Source: Comamonadaceae bacterium (lineage in GTDB: Bacteria > Pseudomonadota > Gammaproteobacteria > Burkholderiales > Burkholderiaceae_C). Taken from it: a stretch of 20,865 nucleotides of DNA. Made by a program: the position numbers and the translations under genes. Every line of letters starts with the position of its first letter. Within the stretch, counting starts at the first letter, position 1. The stretch is from NCBI GenBank assembly GCA_947374485.1, contig CANCCF010000063.1, positions 1 to 20,865 on the forward strand. The letters run 5' to 3'. This document shows positions 1 to 7,774 of the stretch, piece by piece. The notes below the pieces were generated by a model. That model worked only from the letters and a program-made list of their open reading frames with translations, was not told where the DNA came from and did not search any database.

Positions 1-145
1 CTCCTCCTTTACCTCACTGCACCATCCACCCCACTGCCCTCGGCAACCAGCCAAGTTGGAGCGCGGTGCATGAACTTCCCTGTTACCAACCATGCAGGCA
101 GACACAGGACGGCATGGCGCTCTGTGGAGTGAGGTAAAGGAGGAG
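1..145. repeat. 18-bp perfect inverted repeat with 109-nt spacer
   Basis: Positions 1-18 (ctcctcctttacctcact) are exactly the reverse complement of 128-145. The spacer shows no further long complementarity. Read on the minus strand, the outer arm ends in AAAGGAGGAG at the window edge, which looks like a strong ribosome binding site for a gene starting just left of position 1. The inverted copy at 136-145 has no start codon after it. The structure could be the ends of a small mobile element, a long-range hairpin, or a duplicated leader. The flanking sequence needed to decide is outside the window. Confidence 0.5.
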
Positions 146-271
146 GTTCGGGCGCAGCCGGGACCGGGGGACACGAACGCAACAGAGTGCCATGGCGGCC
201 TGCGTCCAGACGTGACTTTGGAAGTCGGTAGTCAGTGACACGATGTCAGGCAAAAGGTGCTCCCGACAGGC
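146..271. other. Non-coding stretch downstream of betB
   Basis: No recognisable gene. Two small inverted repeats are visible: GACTT-tgg-AAGTC at 214-226 and TGACA-cga-TGTCA at 236-248. Neither is followed by a T-run in the direction of betB transcription, so I see no classical intrinsic terminator for the minus-strand operon here. Transcription may continue past the left edge. Confidence 0.4.
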
Positions 272-1729
272 TCAACGGTAACCCGTAGCCACCTCACCCA
301 TTTCCACATACACCGTCTTCAACTGCGTGTAGTGGTCCAAGGCCGCCATGCTGTTTTCCGAGCCAATGCCCGACTCCCCCACACCGCCAAACGGCATTTC
401 AATCGGCGTGATGTTGTAGTTGTTGATCCAGCAAATACCGGCCTTCAACGCAGCCGCCACACGGTGCCCCTTTTGCAGGTTGCTGGTAAACACACCGGCA
501 GCCAAACCAAAGCGCGAGTTGTTGGCACGGGCAATGGCTTCTTCTTCGGTGTTAAAGGTCAGCATGGACAGCACCGGCCCAAAAATTTCTTCGCGCACAA
601 TGCGCATGTTGTCCTGGCAGTCGGCAAAGATGGTGGGCGCGACAAAGCTGTCGCCCTGGCCCTCAACGGCCACACGCGTGCCCCCGCACACCAGGGTCGC
701 ACCTTCAGAGATTCCGCTGGCAATGTAGTCCATCACCTTGGCGGTGTGCGCCTCGGAAATCAGCGCACCGACTTCGGTCTCGGGGTCCATCGGGTCGCCC
801 ACACGCAGCAAGAGCGTGCGCTCCTTCAGACGCGCCAGGAATTTGTCCACGATGCCGCGCTGCACGAAGACGCGGGTGCAGTTGGTGCAGACCTCGCCTT
901 GCGTATAAAAATTGCCCATCATGGCCGCAGCCACGGCCTGCTCCAGATCGGCGTCGTCAAAAATCACCAAGGGCGACTTGCCGCCCAGCTCCATGGTCAC
1001 GCGCTTCAGGGTGCCCGCTGCGGTCTGCATCACCTTTTTGCCGGTGGGCACCGAGCCGGTGACCGACACCTTGGCCACGCCTTCGTGTGCCGCGAGCATG
1101 GCGCCGGTGGCGCCGCGCCCCTGCAGCACATTGAACACGCCAGGGGGCACACCGGCCTCCAGATAGATTTCGGCCAGCTTCACGGCGGTGGCCGGTGTCA
1201 ACTCGGACGGTTTGAAGATCATGGCGTTGCCTGCAGCCAGCGCGGGGGCGGACTTCCAGCAGGCAATCTGCAGCGGATAGTTCCACGCGCCTATGCCCAC
1301 GCACACGCCCAGGGGCTCCTTGCGGGTGTAGGCGAAGGCGTTTTTCAAAGGGTACTGTTGGCCGGTCAGCGTGGCTGCCGCGCCGGCAAAGTATTCGATG
1401 CAATCTGCGCCACTGGCCACGTCCACAACAAGAGCTTCCTGCAGCGGCTTGCCGCAGTCCTGCACTTCCAGGGCGGCGAGTTCGTCGTTGCGGCTGCGCA
1501 GAATATCCACGGCGCGGCGCAGGATGCGGCCGCGTTCGGTGCCGGTCATGGCCGACCAGACCAGGAAGCCTGCATGGGCTGCGGCAACCGCCGCATCCAC
1601 ATCCGCTTGCGAGGCGTCATGCACGGCGGCATAGGCTTTGCCCGTGGCCGGGTTGAGCGAGTCAAAGCGCTCGCCGCTGCCCTGCACGTGCAGGCCGTTG
1701 ATAAAACTGGAGATGACAACTTCGCTCAT
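272..1729 (-). CDS. betB: Betaine aldehyde dehydrogenase
   Basis: This 485-residue NAD(P)-dependent aldehyde dehydrogenase oxidises betaine aldehyde to glycine betaine, the second step of choline oxidation. Typical family features are visible: the GAWNYP cofactor/substrate motif around residues 147-152, MELGGKSP with the general-base Glu at 247, and the catalytic Cys at 281 in the GEVCTNCTRVF segment. The C-terminal region contains the IEMPFGGVGESGIG motif. The frame stays open far upstream, but the start at 1729 (MSEVVISS) is preferred: it has an AAGGA ribosome binding site at 1735-1739, and the upstream extension overlaps choX. It is the last gene of the minus-strand run in this window and follows choX, which matches its role in choline use. 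A choline dehydrogenase gene (betA) is not in the window. Other aldehyde dehydrogenases of this class share the motifs; the substrate call rests on sequence style plus context. Confidence 0.9.
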   Translation of the reverse strand: MSEVVISSFINGLHVQGSGERFDSLNPATGKAYAAVHDASQADVDAAVAAAHAGFLVWSAMTGTERGRILRRAVDILRSRNDELAALEVQDCGKPLQEALVVDVASGADCIEYFAGAAATLTGQQYPLKNAFAYTRKEPLGVCVGIGAWNYPLQIACWKSAPALAAGNAMIFKPSELTPATAVKLAEIYLEAGVPPGVFNVLQGRGATGAMLAAHEGVAKVSVTGSVPTGKKVMQTAAGTLKRVTMELGGKSPLVIFDDADLEQAVAAAMMGNFYTQGEVCTNCTRVFVQRGIVDKFLARLKERTLLLRVGDPMDPETEVGALISEAHTAKVMDYIASGISEGATLVCGGTRVAVEGQGDSFVAPTIFADCQDNMRIVREEIFGPVLSMLTFNTEEEAIARANNSRFGLAAGVFTSNLQKGHRVAAALKAGICWINNYNITPIEMPFGGVGESGIGSENSMAALDHYTQLKTVYVEMGEVATGYR

Positions 1730-1741
1730 AGCGGTCCTTGC

Positions 1742-1777
1742 AAAAAACAACTCCGACCCAGCCAGGCTGTGTCGGAG
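1742..1777 (-). terminator. Intrinsic terminator between choX and betB
   Basis: On the minus strand a 7-bp stem (CTCCGAC, pairing 1771-1777 with 1751-1757) carries an inner CAGC/GCTG pairing and is followed by TTGTTTTTTG. This is a classical rho-independent terminator shape. It sits directly before the betB ribosome binding site (1735-1739). Partial termination here would make ChoX, a periplasmic protein needed in excess, more abundant than BetB. Confidence 0.75.
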
Positions 1778-1857
1778 CGGAGGCGGCGGTCCTTTTTCAA
1801 GGGCCACCGCGTGGGGCGCTGCCGTGCTGGATGCACTGCAGCGCAGTAGTGGCTGGC

Positions 1858-2793
1858 TTACTTCAGCGCGGTCTTGACGGCATCCAGACCGGGCTTGCCG
1901 TCCAGTGTGGTCACGCCTGCTAACCATTTGTCCAGCGTGCCGGGGTTCTTGGCCAGGAAGTCCTTGGCGGCCTTGTTGGGCTTGACCTTCTTCAGGATGG
2001 GGCCCATCACCTGGTTCTCGATGTCGGTGGTGAATTGCAGGTTCTTCAGGAAGGCGTAGACGTTGGGGCACTTCTTCTCATACGAGGGAGGAATGGCGGT
2101 GTAGACCTTGGCCTCGCCCAGGTTGGGTCCGAAGATGTCATCGCCGCCGGACAGGTAGCTCATCTTCATCTGCACATTCATGGGGTGCGGCTCCCAGCCC
2201 AGGAAGACGATGGCCTTCTGGTCCTTGGCAGCGCGCTGGGCTTCGATCAGCATGCCAGCCTCGGAAGATTCCACCATCTTGAAGCCCTTCAGGCCAAACT
2301 TGTTGTCCTTGATCATCCCGGCGATCAGCGCATTGCCGTCGTTGCCGGGCTCAATGCCGTAGATCTTGCCGCCCAGGTCTTTTTCGAACTTGGCGATGTC
2401 GGCAAAGGTCTTCAGGCCTTTGTCAAACAGATACGTGGGCACAGCCAGCGTGTACTTGGCGCCGACCAGATTCGGGGTCTCCAGCACCTTGATGTCGCCC
2501 GCCTTCACAAAGGGCTCGATTTGCGGCGTCATGGACGGGTTCCAGTAGCCCAGGAAGACGTCGATCTGTTTTTTCTTCATGCCGGCAAACGCGATCGGGA
2601 TGGAAGCAATAGTGACCGTGGGCTTGTAGCCCAGGCCTTCGAGCACCACAGACGCCATGCCGGTGGTGGCAGCGATGTCGCTCCAGCCCACATCGGCAAA
2701 ACGCACGGTCTTGCAGCTGGCGTCGTCGGCCAGTGCGGTTTGTGCGGCCAGGGCTGCCATGGCGGCCACGATTCCTATTACTTTCATCTTCAT
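1858..2793 (-). CDS. choX: Choline ABC transporter periplasmic substrate-binding protein
   Basis: This 311-residue periplasmic binding protein captures choline for an ABC importer. Residues 1-22 form a signal peptide (MKMKVIGIVAAMAALAAQTALA) ending in an ALA cleavage site, with the mature protein starting at Asp-Asp-Ala. The ligand residues known from Sinorhizobium meliloti ChoX (W43, D45, W90, Y119, N156, W205) have counterparts here with a constant 5-6 residue offset: W37, D39, W84, Y114, N151 and W200. This aromatic box argues for choline rather than generic betaine. The start at 2793 has a good ribosome binding site (AAGGAG, 7 nt upstream) and gives the signal peptide at the N-terminus. 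It lies 58 nt downstream of the corrinoid-activator gene. The permease and ATPase genes are about 9 kb away at 11813-13898. It is followed by an intrinsic terminator and betB. Confidence 0.9.
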   Translation of the reverse strand: MKMKVIGIVAAMAALAAQTALADDASCKTVRFADVGWSDIAATTGMASVVLEGLGYKPTVTIASIPIAFAGMKKKQIDVFLGYWNPSMTPQIEPFVKAGDIKVLETPNLVGAKYTLAVPTYLFDKGLKTFADIAKFEKDLGGKIYGIEPGNDGNALIAGMIKDNKFGLKGFKMVESSEAGMLIEAQRAAKDQKAIVFLGWEPHPMNVQMKMSYLSGGDDIFGPNLGEAKVYTAIPPSYEKKCPNVYAFLKNLQFTTDIENQVMGPILKKVKPNKAAKDFLAKNPGTLDKWLAGVTTLDGKPGLDAVKTALK

Positions 2794-2851
2794 ATGGATA
2801 CTCCTTGAAAAAAGACTAACGCGCTTGCTGGATGGGGTGAGGCTTTCTACT

Positions 2852-4882
2852 TTACGCCGGTTTGGGGTCGCGCCGCGAAGGCCTGCGTCCACGCTGGTTA
2901 GCGTCCGTGCTGGACATGCTGCGCACCGGCAGGGTGACCTCTTTGCGCAATTCGTCAAACGGAGCGGTCAGGTGCGGGATGGCCATGGCTTCGACAAAGA
3001 ATTCCTGGAAGCGCGGCTCCACCGCCGTCTCGATTTTTTCCACCCGGCGCACCAGCGCCTCAATGTCTTTGCGCGAGCGCTGGTTCAGGAGCGCAATGCG
3101 GGCGCCGGTACCTGCTGCATTGCCGGCTGAAGACACGCCACTGAGCTTGCAGTCGGGGATCATGCCCAGCACCATGGCGTACTTCACATCGATGTGGCTG
3201 CCAAAGGCGCCGGCCAGGCGGATGCGGTCCACCGTGGTGATGTTCAGGCGCTCCATCAAGAGGCGCACACCGGCATAGAGCGCGGCCTTGCCCAGCTGGA
3301 TGGCGCGCACATCGTTTTGCATGATCTTCAAGGGGCGGGCGTCTGCCGTGGCCTTGAACAGCTCGTAGGAAAAGGTGCGTCCGTCTTCCTGGATGCGCGG
3401 GCTGCGTGCAGCCAGCGCGCCGTCAATCGTGCCGTCGTGGCGGATGATGCCGGCCAGGTACATCTCGGCCAGCGCCTCGATGATGCCGGAGCCACAGACG
3501 CCGGTGACGCCGGAGCCGGCCACCGCTGCATCAAAGCCGGGTTCGTCCGACCACAGGTCAGAGCCAATCACCTTGAAGCGCGGCTCCAGCGTTTCGGGGT
3601 TGATGCGCACGCGCTCAATGGCGCCCGGTGCGGCGCGCTGGCCGCAGCTGATTTGTGCGCCTTCAAAGGCCGGGCCGGTGGGGCTGGAGCAGGCCAGGAG
3701 GCGCTGGTTGTTGCCCAGCACGATTTCGGCGTTGGTGCCCACGTCCACCAAGAGGGTCATTTTGTCGGTGAGGTCCGGGCGCTCGGCCAGCAAGACGCCG
3801 GCCGTGTCCGCGCCCACGTGGCCGGCAATGCAGGGCAGCACATAGATGCGGGCATTGCGGTGGATGGCGAAGTCGATCTCCACCGCCCACAGCGTGATGG
3901 CGCGGTCGGTGGCCAGCGCAAACGGCGCGCCGCCCAGCTCGGTCGGGTCAATCCCCAAGAGCAGGTGGTGCATGATGGGGTTGCCCACAAAGGTGGCTTC
4001 CAGAATGTCCTGCGGCGTGATGCCCGCCTGCGCTGCCACTTCGTGGGCCAGGGTGTTGAGGGCCTCGCGCACGGCGATGGTCATTTCCTTCTCGCCGCCC
4101 GGGTTCATCATCACGTAGGACACGCGGCTCATTAGGTCTTCGCCAAAGCGGATTTGCGGGTTCATCAAACCGGCAGACGCCACCACCTCGCCCGAGGCCA
4201 GGTCGCACAGGTGCGCGGCAATGGTGGTGGAGCCGATATCCACCGCCAGGCCAAACACCTTTTCCTTGAAGCCGGGCCAGACTGCCACGATCTGGTGGCC
4301 CGCATGCACCGCTACGGTAACCTTCCAGTGGCCCGCGCGCAGGGCTTTTTGCAACTGCTGCAGCACGATGACATCGCAGGCCAGATCGGTCAGGCGCCAT
4401 TCAAATTCGAGCGCGTCTTCCAGGCGGCGCAGGTCGCCGCTGGGGTCGTGCATATCGGGTTGCTGCACCTCCACATAGTGCAGGCGGATGAGAGGGTCGA
4501 GCTCCACGTCATGGGCCTCGGCTTCCTTGCGCACCACCTGCTTGTGCACCTGGCTGCTGGACGGCACGTCAATCACTACATCGCCCAGCACCTGGGCCGA
4601 GCAGGACAGGCGCCGCCCATCCACCAGCGGTTGCGTCACACAGTAGTCTTCTTCCACCTTGCCAAAGGCAGACAGGTGGTCGAGCTTGGAGGTCAGGCCG
4701 TGCTTGGGAAATTCGCCCTCGGAGACCAGCACCTGGCAGCGTCCACAAATGCCGCGTCCGCCGCAGACCGAATCAATGTCCACGCCCAGCGAGCGCGCGG
4801 CTTGCAGGACAGGCGTGCCCACGGGAAAGCGGCCGCGTCGGCCGGAGGGGGTAAATACGACCAGGGGGTCTTTTTGACTCAC
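2852..4882 (-). CDS. Corrinoid-reactivating ferredoxin/ASKHA ATPase (RACo/RamA-like, DUF4445)
   Basis: A 676-residue protein with an N-terminal 2Fe-2S ferredoxin domain (Cys 40, 46, 49 and 94, spacing C-x5-C-x2-C-x44-C). A linker and a large ASKHA-fold ATPase domain follow from about residue 215, with GLAVDIGSTT as its phosphate loop, a second LLVDVGTNAEIVLG motif, and a late AGAFGSHID motif. Proteins of this build reduce corrinoid proteins that have been oxidised to inactive Co(II) back to Co(I), using ATP. The context fits: it lies in the same operon as a corrinoid protein and a methyltetrahydrofolate methyltransferase. The last 25 or so residues are basic and low-complexity. It starts 136 nt after the preceding methyltransferase gene, with a hairpin in the gap. 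Function is inferred from the family; the partner corrinoid protein is presumably the one at 8470-9174. Confidence 0.85.
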   Translation of the reverse strand: MSQKDPLVVFTPSGRRGRFPVGTPVLQAARSLGVDIDSVCGGRGICGRCQVLVSEGEFPKHGLTSKLDHLSAFGKVEEDYCVTQPLVDGRRLSCSAQVLGDVVIDVPSSSQVHKQVVRKEAEAHDVELDPLIRLHYVEVQQPDMHDPSGDLRRLEDALEFEWRLTDLACDVIVLQQLQKALRAGHWKVTVAVHAGHQIVAVWPGFKEKVFGLAVDIGSTTIAAHLCDLASGEVVASAGLMNPQIRFGEDLMSRVSYVMMNPGGEKEMTIAVREALNTLAHEVAAQAGITPQDILEATFVGNPIMHHLLLGIDPTELGGAPFALATDRAITLWAVEIDFAIHRNARIYVLPCIAGHVGADTAGVLLAERPDLTDKMTLLVDVGTNAEIVLGNNQRLLACSSPTGPAFEGAQISCGQRAAPGAIERVRINPETLEPRFKVIGSDLWSDEPGFDAAVAGSGVTGVCGSGIIEALAEMYLAGIIRHDGTIDGALAARSPRIQEDGRTFSYELFKATADARPLKIMQNDVRAIQLGKAALYAGVRLLMERLNITTVDRIRLAGAFGSHIDVKYAMVLGMIPDCKLSGVSSAGNAAGTGARIALLNQRSRKDIEALVRRVEKIETAVEPRFQEFFVEAMAIPHLTAPFDELRKEVTLPVRSMSSTDANQRGRRPSRRDPKPA

Positions 4883-4926
4883 ACTTCACTCCAAAATATC
4901 TATCGCACCATGCACCGCGGCCAAGC

Positions 4927-4965
4927 ATAGCCGGGGTGCCGGCAGGCCCGCACCCCACGGGCTAT
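4927..4965. repeat. Strong two-part hairpin between methyltransferase and corrinoid-activator genes
   Basis: GGGGTGC (4933-4939) pairs perfectly with GCACCCC (4950-4956). The outer ATAGCC (4927-4932) pairs with GGCTAT (4960-4965), leaving a 3-nt bulge and a 10-nt loop. It lies in the 136-nt gap between two genes of the minus-strand operon. No T-run follows on the minus strand, so an mRNA-stability or processing element is more likely than a terminator. Confidence 0.55.
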
Positions 4966-5018
4966 TCACGCCAATTTTCCTGCCAGGGCGGGCTATGGCG
5001 CTGCAATGGGTGCAGCGA

Positions 5019-5933
5019 TTACTCGCGCTTGCGGCGGCTGCCGCCTTCGCGACGGCCCCGGCCCATTTCGCCGTCGGCACCCATGACGGGGTCGGCGCGG
5101 AACTTGCGGATCCAGCGCATGCAGTCCGGGTCGTGGCCCATCATCACATCGGCCGACATGATGGCCTTGACCACCTCGGCGTGCAGCGGGTTGGTGATGG
5201 CCGAGGTCATGCCCGCAGCAATCGCCATGGTCAGAAAGCCGGAGTTGATGCCGTTGCGCTCGGGCAGACCGAAGCTCACGTTGGAGGCGCCACAGGTGGT
5301 GTTGACCTTGAGCTCGGTGCGCAGGCGGTGCACCAGGCGCATGACCTGTACACCGGCCTGGTTGATGGCGCCGATGGGCATGACCAGCGGGTCGACAATG
5401 ATGTCGGAGGCGGGAATGCCGTAGTCGGAGGCGCGCTCCACAATTTTCTTGGCCACGGCAAAGCGCACGTCGGGGTCTTGCGAGATGCCGGTCTCATCGT
5501 TGGAGATGGCCACCACGGCGGCGCCGTATTTCTTCACCAGCGGCAGCACGGTCTCCAGGCGGTCCTCCTCGCCGGTAACCGAGTTCACCAGCGCCTTGCC
5601 CTTGTAGACGGCCAGGCCGGCTTCCAGGGCGGCAACGATGGAGGAGTCGATGGACAGTGGGACGTCGGTCACCGACTGCACCAGCTGAATCGCCTTGGCC
5701 AGCATGCCCGGCTCATCGGCCAAGGGGATACCCGCATTCACATCGAGCATGTGGGCACCGGCTTCGACTTGCGCCAGGGCATCGGCAATCACGCGGCTGT
5801 AGTCGCCGGCCATCATTTCGGCGGCCATGATCTTGCGGCCGGTGGGGTTGATGCGTTCGCCGATGATGACGAAGGGGCGCTCGAAGCCTATGACCACTTC
5901 CCGGGTGGCGGAGCTGATGATGGTATCGGTCAT
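5019..5933 (-). CDS. Methyl-corrinoid:tetrahydrofolate methyltransferase (pterin-binding/DHPS-like fold)
   Basis: A 304-residue protein of the pterin-binding TIM-barrel family that includes MtvA, MtgA and the acetogen methyltransferase MeTr. Such enzymes move a methyl group between a corrinoid protein and tetrahydrofolate. Visible family motifs are FVIIGERINPTGRK near the N-terminus, ADALAQVEAGAHMLDVNAG, PLSIDSS, ALVNSVTGEE, the DPLVMPIG segment and NTTCGASNVSFGLPER. The C-terminal tail (about the last 20 residues) is Arg/Gly-rich. The start at 5933 has an AAGGA ribosome binding site and overlaps the stop of the upstream MetF-like gene as ATGA, so translation is coupled. The pairing with MetF- and MetV-like proteins suggests it works in the direction methyl-cobalamin to methyl-tetrahydrofolate during methyl-group catabolism. 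A primary demethylase role (MtvB-like) cannot be excluded from sequence alone. Confidence 0.85.
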   Translation of the reverse strand: MTDTIISSATREVVIGFERPFVIIGERINPTGRKIMAAEMMAGDYSRVIADALAQVEAGAHMLDVNAGIPLADEPGMLAKAIQLVQSVTDVPLSIDSSIVAALEAGLAVYKGKALVNSVTGEEDRLETVLPLVKKYGAAVVAISNDETGISQDPDVRFAVAKKIVERASDYGIPASDIIVDPLVMPIGAINQAGVQVMRLVHRLRTELKVNTTCGASNVSFGLPERNGINSGFLTMAIAAGMTSAITNPLHAEVVKAIMSADVMMGHDPDCMRWIRKFRADPVMGADGEMGRGRREGGSRRKRE

Positions 5934-6958
5934 GTAGTTTCCTTTTCTGTGTTCGTGAGGGTATCGCGGCCGGGGTACCAAGGCACACGGCCTTTGAGTA
6001 CGCCCGATTTCTGGATGATTTCGGCCACCGACTCTTCCTGCCGGTAGGCCATGACGTGTACGCCCGACACGCCCTTGATGTCTTGCACTTCCTGGATCAG
6101 TTCGATGCAGATTTTGCGGCCTTCTTCGGCGGGCTTTTCGGCACCGGCCATGCGCTTGACCACGCTGTCGGGGATGTGGATGCCGGGCACATTGGTGCGC
6201 ATCCAGTCGGCTGCCTTGGCGGTGCGCAAGGGGCCCACACCGATCAGGAAGAAGGCCTTGTTGGGGCCTTCAAGCAGGCCCAGGTCTTCCATTTGCTGCA
6301 TAAAGCTTTTCAGGCGCGGCACGTCGTAGCAGTACTGGGTTTGCAGGAATTGGGCACCGGCTTCTACTTTCTTGGCAATGCGTTCGGCGCGCCACGCGTA
6401 CGGCGGTACAAAGGGGTTGGCAGCGGCGCCAAAGAACACGCGCGGTGCGAATGTCACCTTGCGGCCACTCTGGAACTTGTGCTCGTCACGCAGGGTGCGG
6501 CCGATATTGAGCAGGCTCATGCAGTCGAGGTCAAACACCGGTTTCGCTTGCGGATGGTCGCCCGACTGCACGCCGTCGCCCGACAGGCACAGCATGTTGG
6601 CCACACCCATGGCGGCGCCGCCCAGGATGTCGCCCTGGATGGCGATGCGGTTCTTGTCGCGGCAGGAGATTTGCATCACTGGCGCGTAGCCGATGCGGGT
6701 GAGCAGGGCGCACACCGCAATGCTGGACATATGGCAGTTGGCGCCCGAGCCGTCGGTGGCGTTGATGGCGTCCACATAGCCGTCAAAAATTCGGGCGCGC
6801 TTGTAGACGTCTTCGGGGTCGGCCGAGTCCGGCGGGTCGAGTTCGGCGGTGACCGCGAACACACCGGCGCGCAGCACGCGCTCCAGGCGACCGGGCGAGG
6901 TGTGGCCGGGCAGTATGGGCAGCGGATAACCCGGGACCGGTTCGTCGTCGAATTTCAT
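5930..6958 (-). CDS. MetF-like methylenetetrahydrofolate reductase
   Basis: A 342-residue protein of the methylenetetrahydrofolate reductase flavoprotein family, interconverting methylene- and methyl-tetrahydrofolate. Family motifs are TAELDPPDS near residue 38 (Glu39 at the position of the catalytic acid), NCHMSS, CLSGDG around residue 124 (Asp128 at the folate/flavin-contacting position), and the long AGAQFLQTQYCYD segment. It differs from the short housekeeping MetF type and resembles the MetF partner of MetV in acetogens. Its ATG lies inside the stop of the MetV-like gene (ATGA overlap, 6955-6958), and its own stop overlaps the next start (5930-5933), so three genes are tightly coupled. 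In this setting it probably oxidises methyl-tetrahydrofolate coming from the corrinoid methyltransferase. The direction is inference. Confidence 0.85.
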   Translation of the reverse strand: MKFDDEPVPGYPLPILPGHTSPGRLERVLRAGVFAVTAELDPPDSADPEDVYKRARIFDGYVDAINATDGSGANCHMSSIAVCALLTRIGYAPVMQISCRDKNRIAIQGDILGGAAMGVANMLCLSGDGVQSGDHPQAKPVFDLDCMSLLNIGRTLRDEHKFQSGRKVTFAPRVFFGAAANPFVPPYAWRAERIAKKVEAGAQFLQTQYCYDVPRLKSFMQQMEDLGLLEGPNKAFFLIGVGPLRTAKAADWMRTNVPGIHIPDSVVKRMAGAEKPAEEGRKICIELIQEVQDIKGVSGVHVMAYRQEESVAEIIQKSGVLKGRVPWYPGRDTLTNTEKETT

Positions 6959-7404
6959 GTATTTTTCTCCCGCGCCACCTTGAGCCAGGAAGAGCGGCCT
7001 TCCAAGCGCCGGTCCACCGGAAGCTGAACAATACGAATCGCTTTTTTGCCTGCCACCATGCGCTCACTGCCGGCAAAGGCCTCCACCCAGACGCAGCGCA
7101 TCTCGGGCTTGACTTCGCAATTGCCGTTGGCGCGCACGCCGCCGCAAGGGCCGTTGCGGATGTTCTTGGGGCAGTTCATGGAGCAGGACATGCCGGTGGC
7201 GCTGAGCGCGCACTGGCCGCACATCTTGCAGTCAAACAAAAAGCCCTTGGTGACCTTCTCGAACGCAGCCATGGGCTTTTCCATGCGCGCGTAGCCAATC
7301 CAGTTCCACAAGGGATGCAGGGCCACAAAGGCTTTCTCGAACCCGGCGTAAAAAATCTCCATGCCCCGGGCATGGCGAACGGACCAACGGCGAACGGCGT
7401 ACAT
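6955..7404 (-). CDS. MetV-like cysteine-rich methylenetetrahydrofolate reductase partner
   Basis: A 149-residue protein matching the 'methylenetetrahydrofolate reductase C-terminal' family (MetV). The core segment CKMCGQCALSATG is followed by further cysteines (SCSMNCPKN, GPCGGVRANGNC, MRCVWVEA). That gives nine in all, enough to bind an iron-sulfur cluster and/or zinc. In acetogens MetV forms a complex with MetF. Here the two genes overlap by 4 nt, which supports the same complex. I chose the start at 7404 (MYAVRRWS) because a GGGAGAGG ribosome binding site lies just upstream and the preceding gene stops at 7406, only 1 nt away. The frame is open further upstream, but that part would lie inside the previous gene. 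Confidence 0.8.
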   Translation of the reverse strand: MYAVRRWSVRHARGMEIFYAGFEKAFVALHPLWNWIGYARMEKPMAAFEKVTKGFLFDCKMCGQCALSATGMSCSMNCPKNIRNGPCGGVRANGNCEVKPEMRCVWVEAFAGSERMVAGKKAIRIVQLPVDRRLEGRSSWLKVAREKNT

Positions 7405-7405
7405 C

Positions 7406-7774
7406 TCAGGCCTCTCCCTTGGCGTCTGTGCATTCAGTTGCCGTATCTGTGGCAGGGACTTCGGCAGGCGACTTGGTTTCGTCCACACCGTGGGCACGGA
7501 TCAGGCGCAGCAGGTCGTCGTCCGAATACTGGGCTTCAATCTTGGCGGCCTCGGCATCAGCCTCGGCCTGCATGTCGTCGCTGCAGGCGCGAGGCTCGCT
7601 GCGTTTCCAGTCGGCCAGGTAGTCGGCCGAGCCGGATTTGCCCGCGCGCATGGCGGCCCGGTCTACGGCTTCTTGAAAGCGGTGCGAGAGCTGCACCTTG
7701 CCGGTCTCGCGGCCCTTCTTCACCACCACTTGCGCGGGGATGTCGCGCCAGGAAATCACAATCAGTTTTGCCAT
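7406..7774 (-). CDS. Small 'virulence factor' family protein (PF13769-like)
   Basis: A 122-residue protein. The N-terminal half starts MAKLIVISWRDIPAQVVVKKG and matches the conserved domain annotated as 'virulence factor'; the name is historical and no mechanism is known. The second half (from about residue 65) is acidic and Ala-rich, with no cysteines or membrane segments except one Cys near the C-terminus. Its start overlaps the end of the DUF1638 gene by 13 nt, and it stops 1 nt before the MetV-like start. It is therefore embedded in the corrinoid/folate operon and very likely acts in it. A role in virulence is not suggested. Function unknown; a chaperone or assembly role for the corrinoid or MetFV proteins is only a guess. 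Confidence 0.75.
   Translation of the reverse strand: MAKLIVISWRDIPAQVVVKKGRETGKVQLSHRFQEAVDRAAMRAGKSGSADYLADWKRSEPRACSDDMQAEADAEAAKIEAQYSDDDLLRLIRAHGVDETKSPAEVPATDTATECTDAKGEA

Noticed and set aside
1..271. Glycine riboswitch or coding gene fragment at the left edge
   Set aside because: Frames open from the edge (about 43 codons) give no recognisable protein, and no conserved riboswitch core is visible.
257..1849. Long open frame on the plus strand opposite betB (530 codons)
   Set aside because: It is antisense to a clear aldehyde dehydrogenase with all catalytic motifs; its translation is His/Arg/Gly-rich without any family features, typical of a shadow frame in high-G+C DNA.
1730..2071. 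N-terminally extended BetB of 599 residues
   Set aside because: The extra 114 codons lie in the terminator and inside choX in another frame; the start at 1729 has a good ribosome binding site and the normal family length.
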